A DNA stretch of 36,478 bases from Acetobacteraceae bacterium (GCA_003151425.1 PLXO01000099.1:1-36478), one strand, 5' to 3'; positions 24,381 through 32,840 are shown, counted from the first letter of the stretch. A program made the numbers and translations. Notes: generated from the letters alone by a model not told the origin.

Positions 24381-25130
24381 ATGGCCGGACATTCGCAGTT
24401 CAAGAACATCATGCACCGCAAGGGCGCGCAGGACGCGCGCCGGGGTCGGCTGTTCGCGCGGCTGATCCGCGAGATCACCGTCGCCGCCCGCCAGGGGCTG
24501 CCGGACCCCGCGGCCAACCCGCGCCTGCGCGCCGCCACCGTCGCGGCGCGGCAGGCCAACATGCCGCGCGACACGGTGGAGCGCGCGATCAAGAAGGCGG
24601 TCGGCGGGGCCGGCGGCGACGACTACGCCGAGGTTCGCTACGAGGGCTACGGCCCGGCCGGCGTCGCAGTCATCGTCGAGGCCCTGACCGACAACCGCAA
24701 TCGCACCGCGTCGGACATCCGCTCCGCGTTCGCCAAGCATGGCGGCGCGCTGGGGGAAACGAACTCGGTCGGCTTCCTGTTCAATCGTCTGGGCGTGGTG
24801 CGCTACCCGGCGAGCGCGGCGTCGGCGGACGACATGCTGGAGGCGGCGATCGAAGCGGGCGCCGAGAACGTCGAAAGCGACGCGGAGGCGCACGAGGTCG
24901 CCTGCGCGCCGGACGACTTCTTCGCCGTGCGCGACGCGCTGGAGGCGCGGTTCGGCGCACCGGAGACCGCGAAGCTGGAGTGGCGGCCAAGCACGACGGT
25001 GACGCTGGACGAGGCGCGGGCCGCCAGCCTGCTGAAGCTGCTCGACGCGCTGGAAGACAGCGACGACGTGCAGAACGTCTACGCGAATTTTGACATTCCG
25101 GATGCGGTGATGGCGCACCTGTCGGCGTAA
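24381..25130 (+). CDS. yebC: YebC/PmpR-family DNA-binding regulator
   Basis: A 249-residue protein matching the YebC family, which comprises DNA-binding transcriptional regulators, some of which also help translation of proline-rich stretches. The N-terminus [19 protein letters not shown] and the segments [54 protein letters not shown] and [10 protein letters not shown] are diagnostic. The length is normal. In proteobacteria yebC usually precedes ruvC; here ruvC lies 9 kb away. Confidence 0.94.
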   Translation: MAGHSQFKNIMHRKGAQDARRGRLFARLIREITVAARQGLPDPAANPRLRAATVAARQANMPRDTVERAIKKAVGGAGGDDYAEVRYEGYGPAGVAVIVEALTDNRNRTASDIRSAFAKHGGALGETNSVGFLFNRLGVVRYPASAASADDMLEAAIEAGAENVESDAEAHEVACAPDDFFAVRDALEARFGAPETAKLEWRPSTTVTLDEARAASLLKLLDALEDSDDVQNVYANFDIPDAVMAHLSA

Positions 25131-25381
25131 GGGGGCGACGGTGTTGTCGCGAGCGGTGGACGGGCGTGGGACTTGGCGATGGACGCACCGGGATGACGGG
25201 GCGCAACCAGCTTCGGTGTTGCGCTCGTGGACGATACGGGAGATCCGAACGGCCGGCTCGCTGCTGCCCGAATGGGAAGCCGCGAATACGGGAAGCCACG
25301 AACGGGAAGGTTGTGAGCAACCGTTGCGTTCACTATCTTGCCGATTGCGTGGCTCCCGCTCCGAGCTGAGGGAATTGGACG

Positions 25382-25675
25382 ATGGCACCTGGGGAGACCG
25401 GCCTTCTGACCCGCAATCCATGGGTCGCCCGCCGCCCGCTCACCGTCGCCGAATACCATCGCATGGGCGAGGTTGGCATTCTGACCGAGCGCGACCGCGT
25501 CGAGCTCATCGAGGGACAGCTCATCGCCAAGTCGCCCATTGGCAGCCAGCATTCCGGCATGGTGAATTGGCTCTCCCGCCGGCTGGTTCTGGCGGTGGGC
25601 GACCGGGGCGTCGGTTGCGCGCTGAACGCGCAGGCACGGATTGTGGTTTATCCGCGCCTGCAACCTTGCGTATAA
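25382..25675 (+). pseudogene. Truncated Uma2-family (DUF820) endonuclease fragment
   Basis: The first 85 residues match the Uma2/DUF820 N-terminus: PLTVAEYHRMGEVGILTERDRVELIEGQLIAKSPIGS and HSGMVNWLSRRLVLAVGDRG. Family members run to about 180-200 residues with a PD-(D/E)xK core, including the conserved QPDL region; here the sequence breaks off at about residue 90 (VVYPRLQPCV then stop). The ATG has AGGGA upstream. The catalytic half is missing, so it is probably inactive. Confidence 0.7.
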
Positions 25676-25695
25676 GAACATACGGGGAAAATCCT

Positions 25696-26250
25696 ATGAA
25701 GAACGCCTTTCTCATTTTGCTCTTGGTGGCCGGTGCGGGGCTTCTCGTGATCGTGCTGGAGTTCGGGACGGCCGATCCCTGCGGAATCCTGCGCATCCGT
25801 CTGCGGCAGGAGGCGATGCGCCAGGGCGATCTCGGCAGTGCGGTCGCGGCCTTGATGCCTGACGCCCTGATCGATGCGGCCGTCGCTTCTCAGTTCGGTA
25901 CCCTCACGCCGGGCCGGTGCCTAGCCTTGCTGGTGAACCCCACGCCACTCCCGCGCGGCCCTGCAGCGCCACCCCCGCCACCAGGGTCGCGCCAACAGTC
26001 GGATTTCACACCTGTGCATCCGAAGCCCATGTGCAACACGCAAGCCTGTTGGGGCGTGGCCGAACTCGCGGCAAGGCAAGCTTATGACGTCTGCCGCGCG
26101 GCGGCCGGGCCTCTTCAAGGAACCCGGACCCTCTCGGACCCGTGCATCCAGAAGGCCCTCGGCGCTTGGCTCGCCACCGGCGCAATTCCGCCCTATGCCC
26201 ACCAATGCTCCAACATTAACGCGGCTGTCGATTTCCTGGGGAGGTGCTGA
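25696..26250 (+). CDS. Unknown small membrane-anchored or secreted protein
   Basis: A 184-residue protein. Residues 3-21 (NAFLILLLVAGAGLLVIVL) form a membrane anchor or uncleaved signal. ADPCGILRIRLRQEAMRQG, a Pro-rich linker (about 83-101) and a Cys-containing C-terminal domain (CNTQACWGVAEL, DVCRAAAG, SDPCIQKALG, HQCSNINAAVDFLGRC) follow. The paired cysteines suggest disulfides in the periplasm. The start at 25696 has GGGGAAAA upstream. No family was identified. It sits between the Uma2 and recF fragments. Confidence 0.65.
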   Translation: MKNAFLILLLVAGAGLLVIVLEFGTADPCGILRIRLRQEAMRQGDLGSAVAALMPDALIDAAVASQFGTLTPGRCLALLVNPTPLPRGPAAPPPPPGSRQQSDFTPVHPKPMCNTQACWGVAELAARQAYDVCRAAAGPLQGTRTLSDPCIQKALGAWLATGAIPPYAHQCSNINAAVDFLGRC

Positions 26251-26371
26251 ACCGGGTGGAGAGCAGAGAGCCCTACGGAAACCCCTTTCAGCTTTCACCA
26301 TCGTACCGTTTGCCACGGGATGCCAATCGCGGCGCCTTCACGCCGGGGCACGATATTGCCATCTTCCGCGG

Positions 26372-26566
26372 GTGCTTCGCCTCAACCGCCTCACCCTGAC
26401 CGACTTCCGCAGCTACGCCGCGCTGACCTGGCGCCCGGCAGCGCGGATCAGCGTGCTGTACGGCCCGAATGGCAGCGGCAAGACCAACCTGTTGGAGGCG
26501 CTGTCCCTGCCGTTACCGGGCCGCGGCCTGCGCGGCGCACGCAATGCCGACCTGCCGCGCCGGGAA
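26372..26566 (+). pseudogene. recF: recF 5' fragment
   Basis: From GTG at 26372 the frame reads LRLNRLTLTDFRSYAALTW and VLYGPNGSGKTNLLEALS, then GRGLRGARNADLPRR. This is the RecF N-terminus with the Walker A motif GPNGSGKTN. After about 65 residues homology ends and an HGGxSTG fragment begins in another frame. Full RecF is about 370 residues and normally follows dnaN, which is absent here. It is a broken duplicate or a displaced piece; an intact recF presumably exists elsewhere. Confidence 0.8.
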
Positions 26567-26592
26567 GGAACACACGCAGCCAGGACGGGCCC

Positions 26593-26793
26593 ATGCCACA
26601 AGCCGCCGCACCCGTCCAAGCCATCGCCAGCGAAAACCCCATACACCTGCCAGGCGCTGCCGCCCCGGTGCCCAGCCCGACACCGCCGCCCGACCTCGGC
26701 GCCAGGCGGCGCGGCAACCCCGACCTCGCCCTCGCCCCTCGCTGCGGCGCCCGCACCCGCGCCGGCTGCCCGTGCCGCGCCCCGGCCATCCGG
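26593..26793 (+). pseudogene. HGGxSTG protein N-terminal fragment
   Basis: From ATG at 26593 the frame gives a Pro/Ala-rich leader and then RRGNPDLALAPRCGARTRAG plus CPCRAPAI. This aligns with the N-terminus of the gene at 7973-9280 (GNPNLAPRCGAKNRAG, CPCRAPAM). The match stops at residue 67, just before the GRCRLHGG part, and continues with unrelated sequence. The fragment lacks the HGGxSTG core. It lies directly behind the recF fragment, so two truncated genes are joined here. Confidence 0.75.
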
Positions 26794-26874
26794 GGAAAAC
26801 TCCAGCATTATGAAGCAAACGCCACCAGACTACCGTTCCCTAATCGTTCTAAACCATCGCATGATACGGGTTTC

Positions 26875-26891
26875 AATATGGAGACCATATT
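26875..26891 (+). promoter_or_regulatory. Perfect dyad over the ribosome site (AATATGG-AGA-CCATATT)
   Basis: A perfect 7-bp inverted repeat with a three-base centre ends one base before the ATG at 26892 and includes the GGAG that would serve as ribosome site. It could be an operator for an autoregulatory protein or an mRNA hairpin masking the start. Confidence 0.55.
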
Positions 26892-27326
26892 ATGCAACAC
26901 GTTGTCCAAGCCCTTATCGCCAAGCGTGCCGAGATCGCTGGCATCATCGGCGATCTCGAACGCAAGCTCGCACAGTATCGAGCCGATCTCGTCCATATCG
27001 ACTCGACCATCGCCATGTTCGACCCGACCATCATAACCGACACGATAAAGCCCAAACGGCCGGTGCCTGCCCGTTCGGGGTATTTCGGTCATGGCGAGAT
27101 GACACGACGCTGCCGAGAGGCATTGCGGGACGCTGAGGAACCGATCTGGGCGGATGACATGGCTGCCAAGATCATGGCCGATAAGGGGCTGGACCCGGAC
27201 GACCGCAAGCTGCGGTCGGATTTCATCGTGCGGGTGTTGTGGGCGATGAAGCGGCTGCGGAAAGCTGGCACGGTGCAACAAATCGGGTCTGGCCTTGGGT
27301 CGAGATGGGTCTTGTCTGATAGGTAA
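26892..27326 (+). CDS. Unknown coiled-coil/winged-helix-like small protein
   Basis: A 144-residue protein. Residues 1-42 form a heptad-patterned helix (ALIAKRAEIAGIIGDLERKLAQ), followed by a Pro/Lys linker (KPKRPVPARSGYFGHGE). A C-terminal helical part (MTRRCREALRDAE, DDMAAKIMADKGL, then DFIVRVLWAMKRLRKAG and GLGSRWVLS) looks like a winged-helix fold. The make-up suggests a DNA-binding protein, but no family is named. Base composition is less GC-rich than the core genes. A perfect dyad overlaps its ribosome site, which would suit autoregulation. Confidence 0.7.
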   Translation: MQHVVQALIAKRAEIAGIIGDLERKLAQYRADLVHIDSTIAMFDPTIITDTIKPKRPVPARSGYFGHGEMTRRCREALRDAEEPIWADDMAAKIMADKGLDPDDRKLRSDFIVRVLWAMKRLRKAGTVQQIGSGLGSRWVLSDR

Positions 27327-27544
27327 AGGGAGTTCATCATCCCGCAGCGGTCGGATGGAGGGTGGCGTGGCGGTACGGCACTTCGAGGATGGGGATCGAG
27401 GAAACGGAGGCGTCGATAACGATGAAGGTCAATCGGGGTGCGTTCCCAGCATGGTTCTTCTTTGCCAGCATGTTGGCGATAGGTTACCCACTGATCCGAC
27501 TGGAAGATGTATAAGCATCCGAAGATGACCGTCGAGAGACTTCA

Positions 27545-28168
27545 ATGAAAAAGTTCAAGGAAATCGCAATTAACAACGATTGCCTTGGGCATCCCGAGTT
27601 GCAGTGGGTTCAATCGTGGGCCGCAACCTACGATGGAACATTGCCAAAAATGCCCATACCCACGAGAAAGCTGTGCTTGAACAGAGGGAAGTTTATCGAA
27701 TGGGAAAACCTGAATCGAGAATACTTAAGCGTGAAAGAAGAAGAGTATCATCATAGGCTACGATACATCAAAAATGACTTAGATCGAAGGGCATTCATAC
27801 AAGGATGGAAGGAAGCGCATCAGTTGCTAATGGTGCTGCGGATTATCGTGGAAGATAATGCTGTCAATGCCCAACGCAACTACTATGGAAGAGTCCGTTC
27901 ACCAACATCGCAAGAGGGCGGCACCTATACCAAGCATGACATCGAGGAAATTCGATTGGCGCAAGGGAACAGGTGCGAGTACTTCCGATATTGCGGAACC
28001 TCATTCGAGGAGGCCGCTTACCATATAGATCATATAGTGCCGGTCAGGAGAGGAGGAGATAATACGAGGGACAACTTGCAGCTTCTTTGTCGATCATGCA
28101 ATACCAGTAAGAAGGATATGAGCCACGCAGCGTTTGTTAAAAAGCTGAAGGAGAGGAGGCAGCTATGA
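27545..28168 (+). CDS. HNH endonuclease
   Basis: A 207-residue protein with a C-terminal HNH nuclease domain: C144-x5-C150 (CEYFRYC) and C182-x2-C185 (CRSC) are the zinc ligands, HIDHIVPVRRGG (160-171) carries the catalytic Asp162-His163, and DNLQLLCRSCNTSKKD completes the fold. The N-terminal 130 residues are helical with a WVQSWAATYDG segment and no known domain, perhaps target recognition. The gene is AT-rich against its surroundings, a sign of recent transfer. Its stop overlaps the next start (ATGA, 28165-28168). McrA-like or mobile-element nucleases are possible roles. Confidence 0.85.
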   Translation: MKKFKEIAINNDCLGHPELQWVQSWAATYDGTLPKMPIPTRKLCLNRGKFIEWENLNREYLSVKEEEYHHRLRYIKNDLDRRAFIQGWKEAHQLLMVLRIIVEDNAVNAQRNYYGRVRSPTSQEGGTYTKHDIEEIRLAQGNRCEYFRYCGTSFEEAAYHIDHIVPVRRGGDNTRDNLQLLCRSCNTSKKDMSHAAFVKKLKERRQL

Positions 28169-28587
28169 TGTTGAATGAGCGTCTTTATAGACGCTACGTG
28201 GCAGGAGACGGGAACGTAGTGCGACCGGCATCTGTTGACGAGCGTGATGATTTTGATCCCGGCGATCTCGTGTGGTGCCACGATATAGTGGGTCATTGGC
28301 TAAAATCTCATCCCGGACATCGAGCTATCCGAGGTTGGGTTGCAGTATCCGAAACCAGGTTTGATAAACATTCGGTGGTGGATACCGGACATGAATGGAT
28401 TGACGTGACGCCCCGTGTAGCTGAACAGTGCCGTCAGTTTTTCGCCCACGAAGGCCCGGAGACAGACTTCTGGGCTGTTATGCCATCTCAGCAAGGCTAC
28501 AGCTTTGGAATTGACATATTTCCGTTGATAGGTGTTGATGATTTTAACAACGACGATGGGGAAGATTCTTATGACAACGACCTTTAG
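28165..28587 (+). CDS. Unknown acidic partner of HNH nuclease
   Basis: A 140-residue protein translated from an ATG overlapping the HNH stop, with a strong ribosome site (GGAGAGGAGG). It contains FDPGDLVWCHDIVGHWLKSH, GHRAIRGWVAVSETRFDKHS and VVDTGHEWIDVTPR, a beta-rich core with several His and Trp. It ends in a very acidic tail (residues 124-140, eight Asp or Glu). No family is recognised. Coupled, AT-rich and paired with a nuclease, it could be an immunity protein, a DNA-mimic inhibitor or a cofactor; this is inference. Confidence 0.75.
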   Translation: MMLNERLYRRYVAGDGNVVRPASVDERDDFDPGDLVWCHDIVGHWLKSHPGHRAIRGWVAVSETRFDKHSVVDTGHEWIDVTPRVAEQCRQFFAHEGPETDFWAVMPSQQGYSFGIDIFPLIGVDDFNNDDGEDSYDNDL

Positions 28588-28602
28588 GAGTAATAAATAT
28601 TG

Positions 28603-28621
28603 CACCAGATTCTCTCTGGTG
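28603..28621 (+). terminator. Hairpin after HNH cassette
   Basis: CACCAGA-TTCTC-TCTGGTG is a 7-bp stem, 15 bases after the stop at 28587, followed nine bases on by TTTTT. It is plausible as an intrinsic terminator for the HNH pair, though the T-tract is displaced. After it an AT-rich stretch runs to about 28690, where the composition returns to GC-rich. Confidence 0.45.
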
Positions 28622-28801
28622 GTATAGGATTTTTGTGGTTGAGAGATTGTATTATGATATTTAGAAAAAGACGGAAAACCTCGTCCTATTGAGTTTGCTG
28701 ATGCAGAAGCGGTCGGCCTGACGCGCGACCGCGGCGAGGCCTGGATGGGTGGTCAAAACGAGCGGCGCGCGCGAGGCACCCCGTCTTACCCAAACCTCGG
28801 T

Positions 28802-29683
28802 TCAGGCGTGCCGGGAGTCGTGCGCATCCAAACGCAACGTTGTATGGCCGTCGGCGCGTGCGAGGATGACGTTCGTGCCATCGAATGTCCATTCGCCTTT
28901 CACCGGGTGAAAGATCGTGTTGGTGGCGAATCTTTGGATGAATTCCGACAGCGATACCTCCGGCCGGTAGCGGATCGTTGACTGTCTGGCGATATCGGAA
29001 ACCGGATCCTGTTCGGTGCCCCGGTACGCGGAAGTCAGGTCCATCAGGTCGACGAGACCGAGTCCAGCGTTGAAAATCGCGGTCGGCAGAAGCACCTCGC
29101 CATGACCGACGCAACCGATCCGATGCAAGCGATCGATCAGTTGCAACGCATCGAACGAAATTCGGTAGACCGGCAGGAAGGCCTTCCGGCGATTGCCGAT
29201 TCGATTGGGTATGACAGCGTCCGCCGGGAACGGAACGCTCAAACTGTTCCACCAAACCCAGTCCGGTGCATCCCGGTACCGCCGCACGTGGCTTGCCAAC
29301 AAGCCGGCCTCGGTCGTCCTGCCAGCTTGCAGCAACGTGGCCCAGTCACCACTGAATTCGACATCGCCCTCGATCAGCCAATAATGCCTGTAGGAGCGGC
29401 GCTTGGAAAAGTCGATGACGGCAAAGTGCGGGCAGCCGGGAACCAGTCCGTCTGGAGTCAGATAGCGATAACCAAGGCGGCGCGGCAGTTCGGATGCGTG
29501 GAACACATGGAGCGCGCTGGAAGCGGCATTCTTTGGCCCCGCGCACAGGTCGTCGTTGCTTCTATCGAACAATAGATAGCAGTCTGCGATGCCTACCGTT
29601 TGCTGCCGCAAGCGGCGATACCGCAGGGCGTGCACCGGACTCCAGACATGGGTGAGATAAAGCACCGCGCTGCGCGATGTCAT
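28802..29683 (-). CDS. Glycosyltransferase-like protein (DUF3405-like)
   Basis: A 293-residue cytoplasmic protein starting SRSAVLYLTHVWSPVHALRY. YRHYWLIEGDVEFSGDWATLL looks like the nucleotide-sugar/metal site of GT-A enzymes (E-G-D-V). WVWWNSLSVPF, LPVYRISFDALQLIDRL and GHGEVLLPTAIF are further features of this group. I recall similar proteins annotated DUF3405 or glycosyltransferase-like. The ATG overlaps the stop of the GT25 gene (ATGA, 29680-29683), so both are one unit, likely acting on lipopolysaccharide or capsule. Confidence 0.6.
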   Translation of the reverse strand: MTSRSAVLYLTHVWSPVHALRYRRLRQQTVGIADCYLLFDRSNDDLCAGPKNAASSALHVFHASELPRRLGYRYLTPDGLVPGCPHFAVIDFSKRRSYRHYWLIEGDVEFSGDWATLLQAGRTTEAGLLASHVRRYRDAPDWVWWNSLSVPFPADAVIPNRIGNRRKAFLPVYRISFDALQLIDRLHRIGCVGHGEVLLPTAIFNAGLGLVDLMDLTSAYRGTEQDPVSDIARQSTIRYRPEVSLSEFIQRFATNTIFHPVKGEWTFDGTNVILARADGHTTLRLDAHDSRHA

Positions 29684-30525
29684 GACTGATCGCCCGGTGC
29701 GCGTTTCGCGCCCCGCGTGGCCAGACCCAGTGCGGTCTTGAGCGCACGAACCGGCGCGGTCAGTCGCCAACTGGTGGAGCGGTGCAGGGCTTTCAGTTCC
29801 AGACGCAGACGATCGCGCTCGGCGACGAGGCGCTGCGAATCCGACGGATACATCTGCGATTCATTGTGATCCGGATGATGGCAATACGGCCGGGTCGCTA
29901 CACGGGCGTTCAGGTAGCATCCACTGTCTAAATCGCGTCGATAGTCGGATATCCTGGATTTTCTTCTGATATTGCACCATTGGTGTGCCATGATCTGCAA
30001 GTCTACGGGCATATACAGGACGGCAAAAATTTCGAGACATTTCCGGATGCCTGCGCGTGATAACACATATCCTTCGGTTCCATGTCCGTCTGCGGTTATC
30101 TCACCATCTTTGTTGTGGGGCACCCGGTTGCCCAGATAGAGCATGTCGGCGGCGTCTGGAATATCGATGCCCTGCGGGTTCCGACAGATCGCCGCGTCAT
30201 CCTCGAATACGCAAATATGATCCAAACCTCGTGTCTTGCCCAACTGCCAGCACGTCAGGTGCGAATAGGCGCAACCGATTTCGGAAAACGTCAGAGGTGT
30301 CTGCTGGCGCCGCGGGTCGGCCCGCTCATGATGCGTCCAGCGCAGGTCGGTAATGTCGACTCGGCAACCTTCAATGGTGGCGCCATGCCGCAGGTCGGCC
30401 GGGCAAATCGCATCGATGAATTCGAACGGCATGGAATGGGCTGCCGCCGTTGCGGCGAAGGTTGCTCTCCTGGGGGACTCTTTCAGAGATATGCAAAAAA
30501 CGGTCATATCCGAAACAATAGCCAC
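29680..30525 (-). CDS. Glycosyltransferase family 25 protein
   Basis: A 281-residue enzyme of the LPS-glycosyltransferase (GT25) family. Features are the N-terminal VFCISLKESPRRATF, then FEFIDAICPADL, SEIGCAYSHLTCW (the typical E-x-G-C-x-x-S-H) and ICVFEDDAAI with the acidic metal site, and GTEGYVLSRAG. The C-terminus has a basic coiled stretch (VAERDRLRLELKALHRS), as in some surface-polysaccharide enzymes. GTG at 30525 has GAGGGGA upstream; ATG at 30507 is the alternative. It overlaps the next glycosyltransferase-like gene and probably modifies surface glycans. Confidence 0.85.
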   Translation of the reverse strand: MAIVSDMTVFCISLKESPRRATFAATAAAHSMPFEFIDAICPADLRHGATIEGCRVDITDLRWTHHERADPRRQQTPLTFSEIGCAYSHLTCWQLGKTRGLDHICVFEDDAAICRNPQGIDIPDAADMLYLGNRVPHNKDGEITADGHGTEGYVLSRAGIRKCLEIFAVLYMPVDLQIMAHQWCNIRRKSRISDYRRDLDSGCYLNARVATRPYCHHPDHNESQMYPSDSQRLVAERDRLRLELKALHRSTSWRLTAPVRALKTALGLATRGAKRAPGDQS

Positions 30526-30890
30526 GCGCTCAATCCCCTCGCACCTGTGATGTACGCCGTTGACCGACGTTCGTCCTCTGTCGAGTCGTCAGGCGGCGAC
30601 TTTGGTGTCTTTTCTTGCTTCCCGCAAGGCTTTGCCGAGCCGAATGGTGCCGGCGTGTCAGCCGCCGCCCGAAGGTTTAGCTCCTTCGCTGGGTCGTCGC
30701 GCGGCTGGTATCGGTGCTGGGTTGGCGCACGACCGCAAGCTGATTTCCCCGGCCAGCCCCGCACGCGCTACCAACCGCCGGAAGCGTTGTGAAGAGTCAA
30801 CGCTACCGCCGGTTGGTCTCAGCCGCCGCATTCCCGACCGCACGCCTTGCGGTGAGGTGGTCCCGTTCGCTGACATGGGCGCCAAGCGTA
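30526..30890. other. Gap without supported gene
   Basis: 365 bp between the GT25 start and the antiporter stop. Apart from the inverted repeat at 30770-30817 nothing was recognised; small frames on both strands lack ribosome sites and homology by eye. Confidence 0.45.
30770..30817. repeat. 20-bp inverted repeat with 8-base loop
   Basis: Arms 30770-30789 (ACCAACCGCCGG...) and 30798-30817 (...CCGCCGGTTGGT) pair with two mismatches around TGAAGAGT. It lies 73 bp downstream of the antiporter stop on the minus strand. It may be a terminator-like hairpin or a dispersed element. Confidence 0.6.
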
Positions 30891-32756
30891 TCAGCCGCCG
30901 CGCTTGATGGCATCGCGCAGGCGTCGCCGGCCGAGCGGACGGATTTCCACGTGTGGCGGCACCATCGCCTTGATGTCGGCTTGCAGTGCTGCACGCTGCT
31001 CGTGGACCGAGGCGATCACCGGGCCCATCGGGATACCGACATCGACCAGCACCGCCTCGGCAAGCTGCAGGCTGGCCTCGATCGTCTCCGGCACCGCGTC
31101 GGTCGCGCCGGCCTGATAGAGCCGTGCGGCGTGGGCCGCGTCGCGGGCGCGGGCGATGATCATCAGCGACGGGCGCTCGGCGCGGGCGGCGGCCACCAGC
31201 GTCTCGGCGACGGCGGGCTCGTCCAGCGTCACCACCAGGGCGCGCGCGGTGTCGAGACCCACGTGCCGCAGGATCTCGGTCCGCGTCATGTCGCCGTAGT
31301 AGATCGGTTTGCCGCGGTCGCGCTGGCGCGCGACGCGATCGGGGTCGCGGTCGATCGCGACATAGGGGACACGGTGCGTCTCCAGCAGCGACGCCACGGT
31401 CTGGCCGACGCGGCCGAACCCGGCGAGGATGACGCGCGGCGTGGTGTCGCGCCCGGCCGCCTCGCGCCCGGCCGCCTCGCGCCCCACCGCTTCGCGCCCC
31501 ACCGCTTCGCGCATCGCGGGCAGCAGCAGCGCCGGATCGATCGGCCGCGGGGCGGCGCGGGGAGCGAGCCTGGCGCCGAGTTTCGACAGGATCGGGGTAC
31601 TGATCATGGTCAGCGCCGCGACGATCAGCACCCGGCTGGAAGTGGCGTCGTCGAGCAGCCGGTGGGCCAGCGCGACGGTGACGATGACGAAACTGAACTC
31701 GCCGCCCGAGCCCAGCAGCAGCCCGGTGTGCACGCCGCGGCGCCAGGACAGGCCGAAGCCGCGTGCCAGCCCGGTGACGATCAGCGCCTTCAACGCCACC
31801 AGACCGATCGCCGCGCCGAGCACCAGTGCGGGGTGCGCGATCAGCGCGTGCAGGTCGAGGCTCATGCCGATCGACATCAGGAACAGGCCGACCAGCAGGC
31901 CCTTGAAGGGGTCGATCGTTGCCTCGACCTGGCGGCGGTATTCGGTGCCGGCGAGCAGCAGGCCGCCGATCAGGGCACCGAGCGCCATCGACAGCCCGGC
32001 CGCGGCGGTGGCCAGCGCGGTGGCGATGACCACCAGCAGGCAGGCGGCGACGAACAGCTCCGGGCTGCGCGTGCGGGCGACGCTACGGAACAGCGGGCGC
32101 AGCACCAGGCGGCCGAGCACGGCGATGCCGGCAACCGCGAGCAGCGCCTGGGCGATCGCGCGGCCGAGGCCTGCCAGGCTGCCGGCGCCGCTCTCTGGGT
32201 CCAGCGCGGCGAGGGCGAACAGCACCGGCACCACCGAGAGGTCCTGGAACAGCAGGATGGCGAAGCTGGCACGCCCGGCCGGGGTGCCGAGCCGCTTTTC
32301 CTCTGCCAGCACCTGCAGCACGATGGCGGTGGAGGACATCGCCAGGGCGAGGCCGATCACCGTGGCGCGGATGGGTGGTTGGCCGAGCAGCAGCGCCGCG
32401 CCGGTCAGCGCGGCGGCACAGGCGGTGATCTGCAGCGCGCCGAGGCCGAAGACGAGGCGGCGCATCAGCCACAGCCGCTCGAGGGACAGCTCCAGCCCGA
32501 TCATGAACAGCAGCAGCACGACGCCGAGATCGGCGATTTTCCGGATTGCGTCGGGGTCACCGATGGTCACCAGGCGGACCCAGGGGTGCGTGTTCGCCAG
32601 CGCGCCGAGGCCGAACGGGCCGACGACGAGACCCACCAGCATGAAGCCGAGGACGGGGCTGAGCCTCAGGCGGTGGAACAACGGGATGACCACCCCGGCG
32701 GCGGCCAGGACGATCAGCGCGGCCTTGTAGCTGGCGAAGTCGAGCGGGGCCTCCAT
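30891..32756 (-). CDS. Kef-type K+/H+ antiporter (CPA2) with RCK domain
   Basis: A 621-residue inner-membrane monovalent cation:proton antiporter related to KefB/KefC. The first 400 residues hold about 12-13 helices with typical segments (LRLSPVLGFMLVGLVVGP, LGVVLLLFMIGLELSLERL, AMSSTAIVLQVL, LLFQDLSVVPVLF and LLLGSGGEFSFVI). A linker with four REAVG/REAAG repeats follows (15-bp units), then a Rossmann RCK_N domain (VILAGFGRVGQTVASLL, IYYGDMTRTEIL). Kef proteins exchange K+ for H+ during electrophilic stress. The ATG at 32756 is chosen because the sequence upstream contains a 16-bp noncoding-type tandem repeat. Confidence 0.9.
   Translation of the reverse strand: MEAPLDFASYKAALIVLAAAGVVIPLFHRLRLSPVLGFMLVGLVVGPFGLGALANTHPWVRLVTIGDPDAIRKIADLGVVLLLFMIGLELSLERLWLMRRLVFGLGALQITACAAALTGAALLLGQPPIRATVIGLALAMSSTAIVLQVLAEEKRLGTPAGRASFAILLFQDLSVVPVLFALAALDPESGAGSLAGLGRAIAQALLAVAGIAVLGRLVLRPLFRSVARTRSPELFVAACLLVVIATALATAAAGLSMALGALIGGLLLAGTEYRRQVEATIDPFKGLLVGLFLMSIGMSLDLHALIAHPALVLGAAIGLVALKALIVTGLARGFGLSWRRGVHTGLLLGSGGEFSFVIVTVALAHRLLDDATSSRVLIVAALTMISTPILSKLGARLAPRAAPRPIDPALLLPAMREAVGREAVGREAAGREAAGRDTTPRVILAGFGRVGQTVASLLETHRVPYVAIDRDPDRVARQRDRGKPIYYGDMTRTEILRHVGLDTARALVVTLDEPAVAETLVAAARAERPSLMIIARARDAAHAARLYQAGATDAVPETIEASLQLAEAVLVDVGIPMGPVIASVHEQRAALQADIKAMVPPHVEIRPLGRRRLRDAIKRGG
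31447..31506 (-). repeat. 15-bp in-frame tandem repeat in antiporter linker
   Basis: Four 15-bp units (TCGCGCCCGGCCGCC twice, TCGCGCCCCACCGCT twice on the plus strand) encode GREAA/GREAV between the membrane part and the RCK domain. Two exact pairs imply recent duplication. Confidence 0.85.
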
Positions 32757-32797
32757 GCGGGGTGTGTAGAGGTTTTCGGTGGCGCGGACAGCCGGAG

Positions 32798-32840
32798 GAG
32801 ATTGGGGCCGGCCGAGATTGGGGCCGGCCGAGACTGGGGG
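32798..32840. repeat. 16-bp tandem repeat upstream of antiporter
   Basis: Two exact copies of GAGATTGGGGCCGGCC and a partial third lie 42 bp before the antiporter start. The 16-bp period breaks any reading frame, so this is leader or promoter DNA. Confidence 0.8.
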
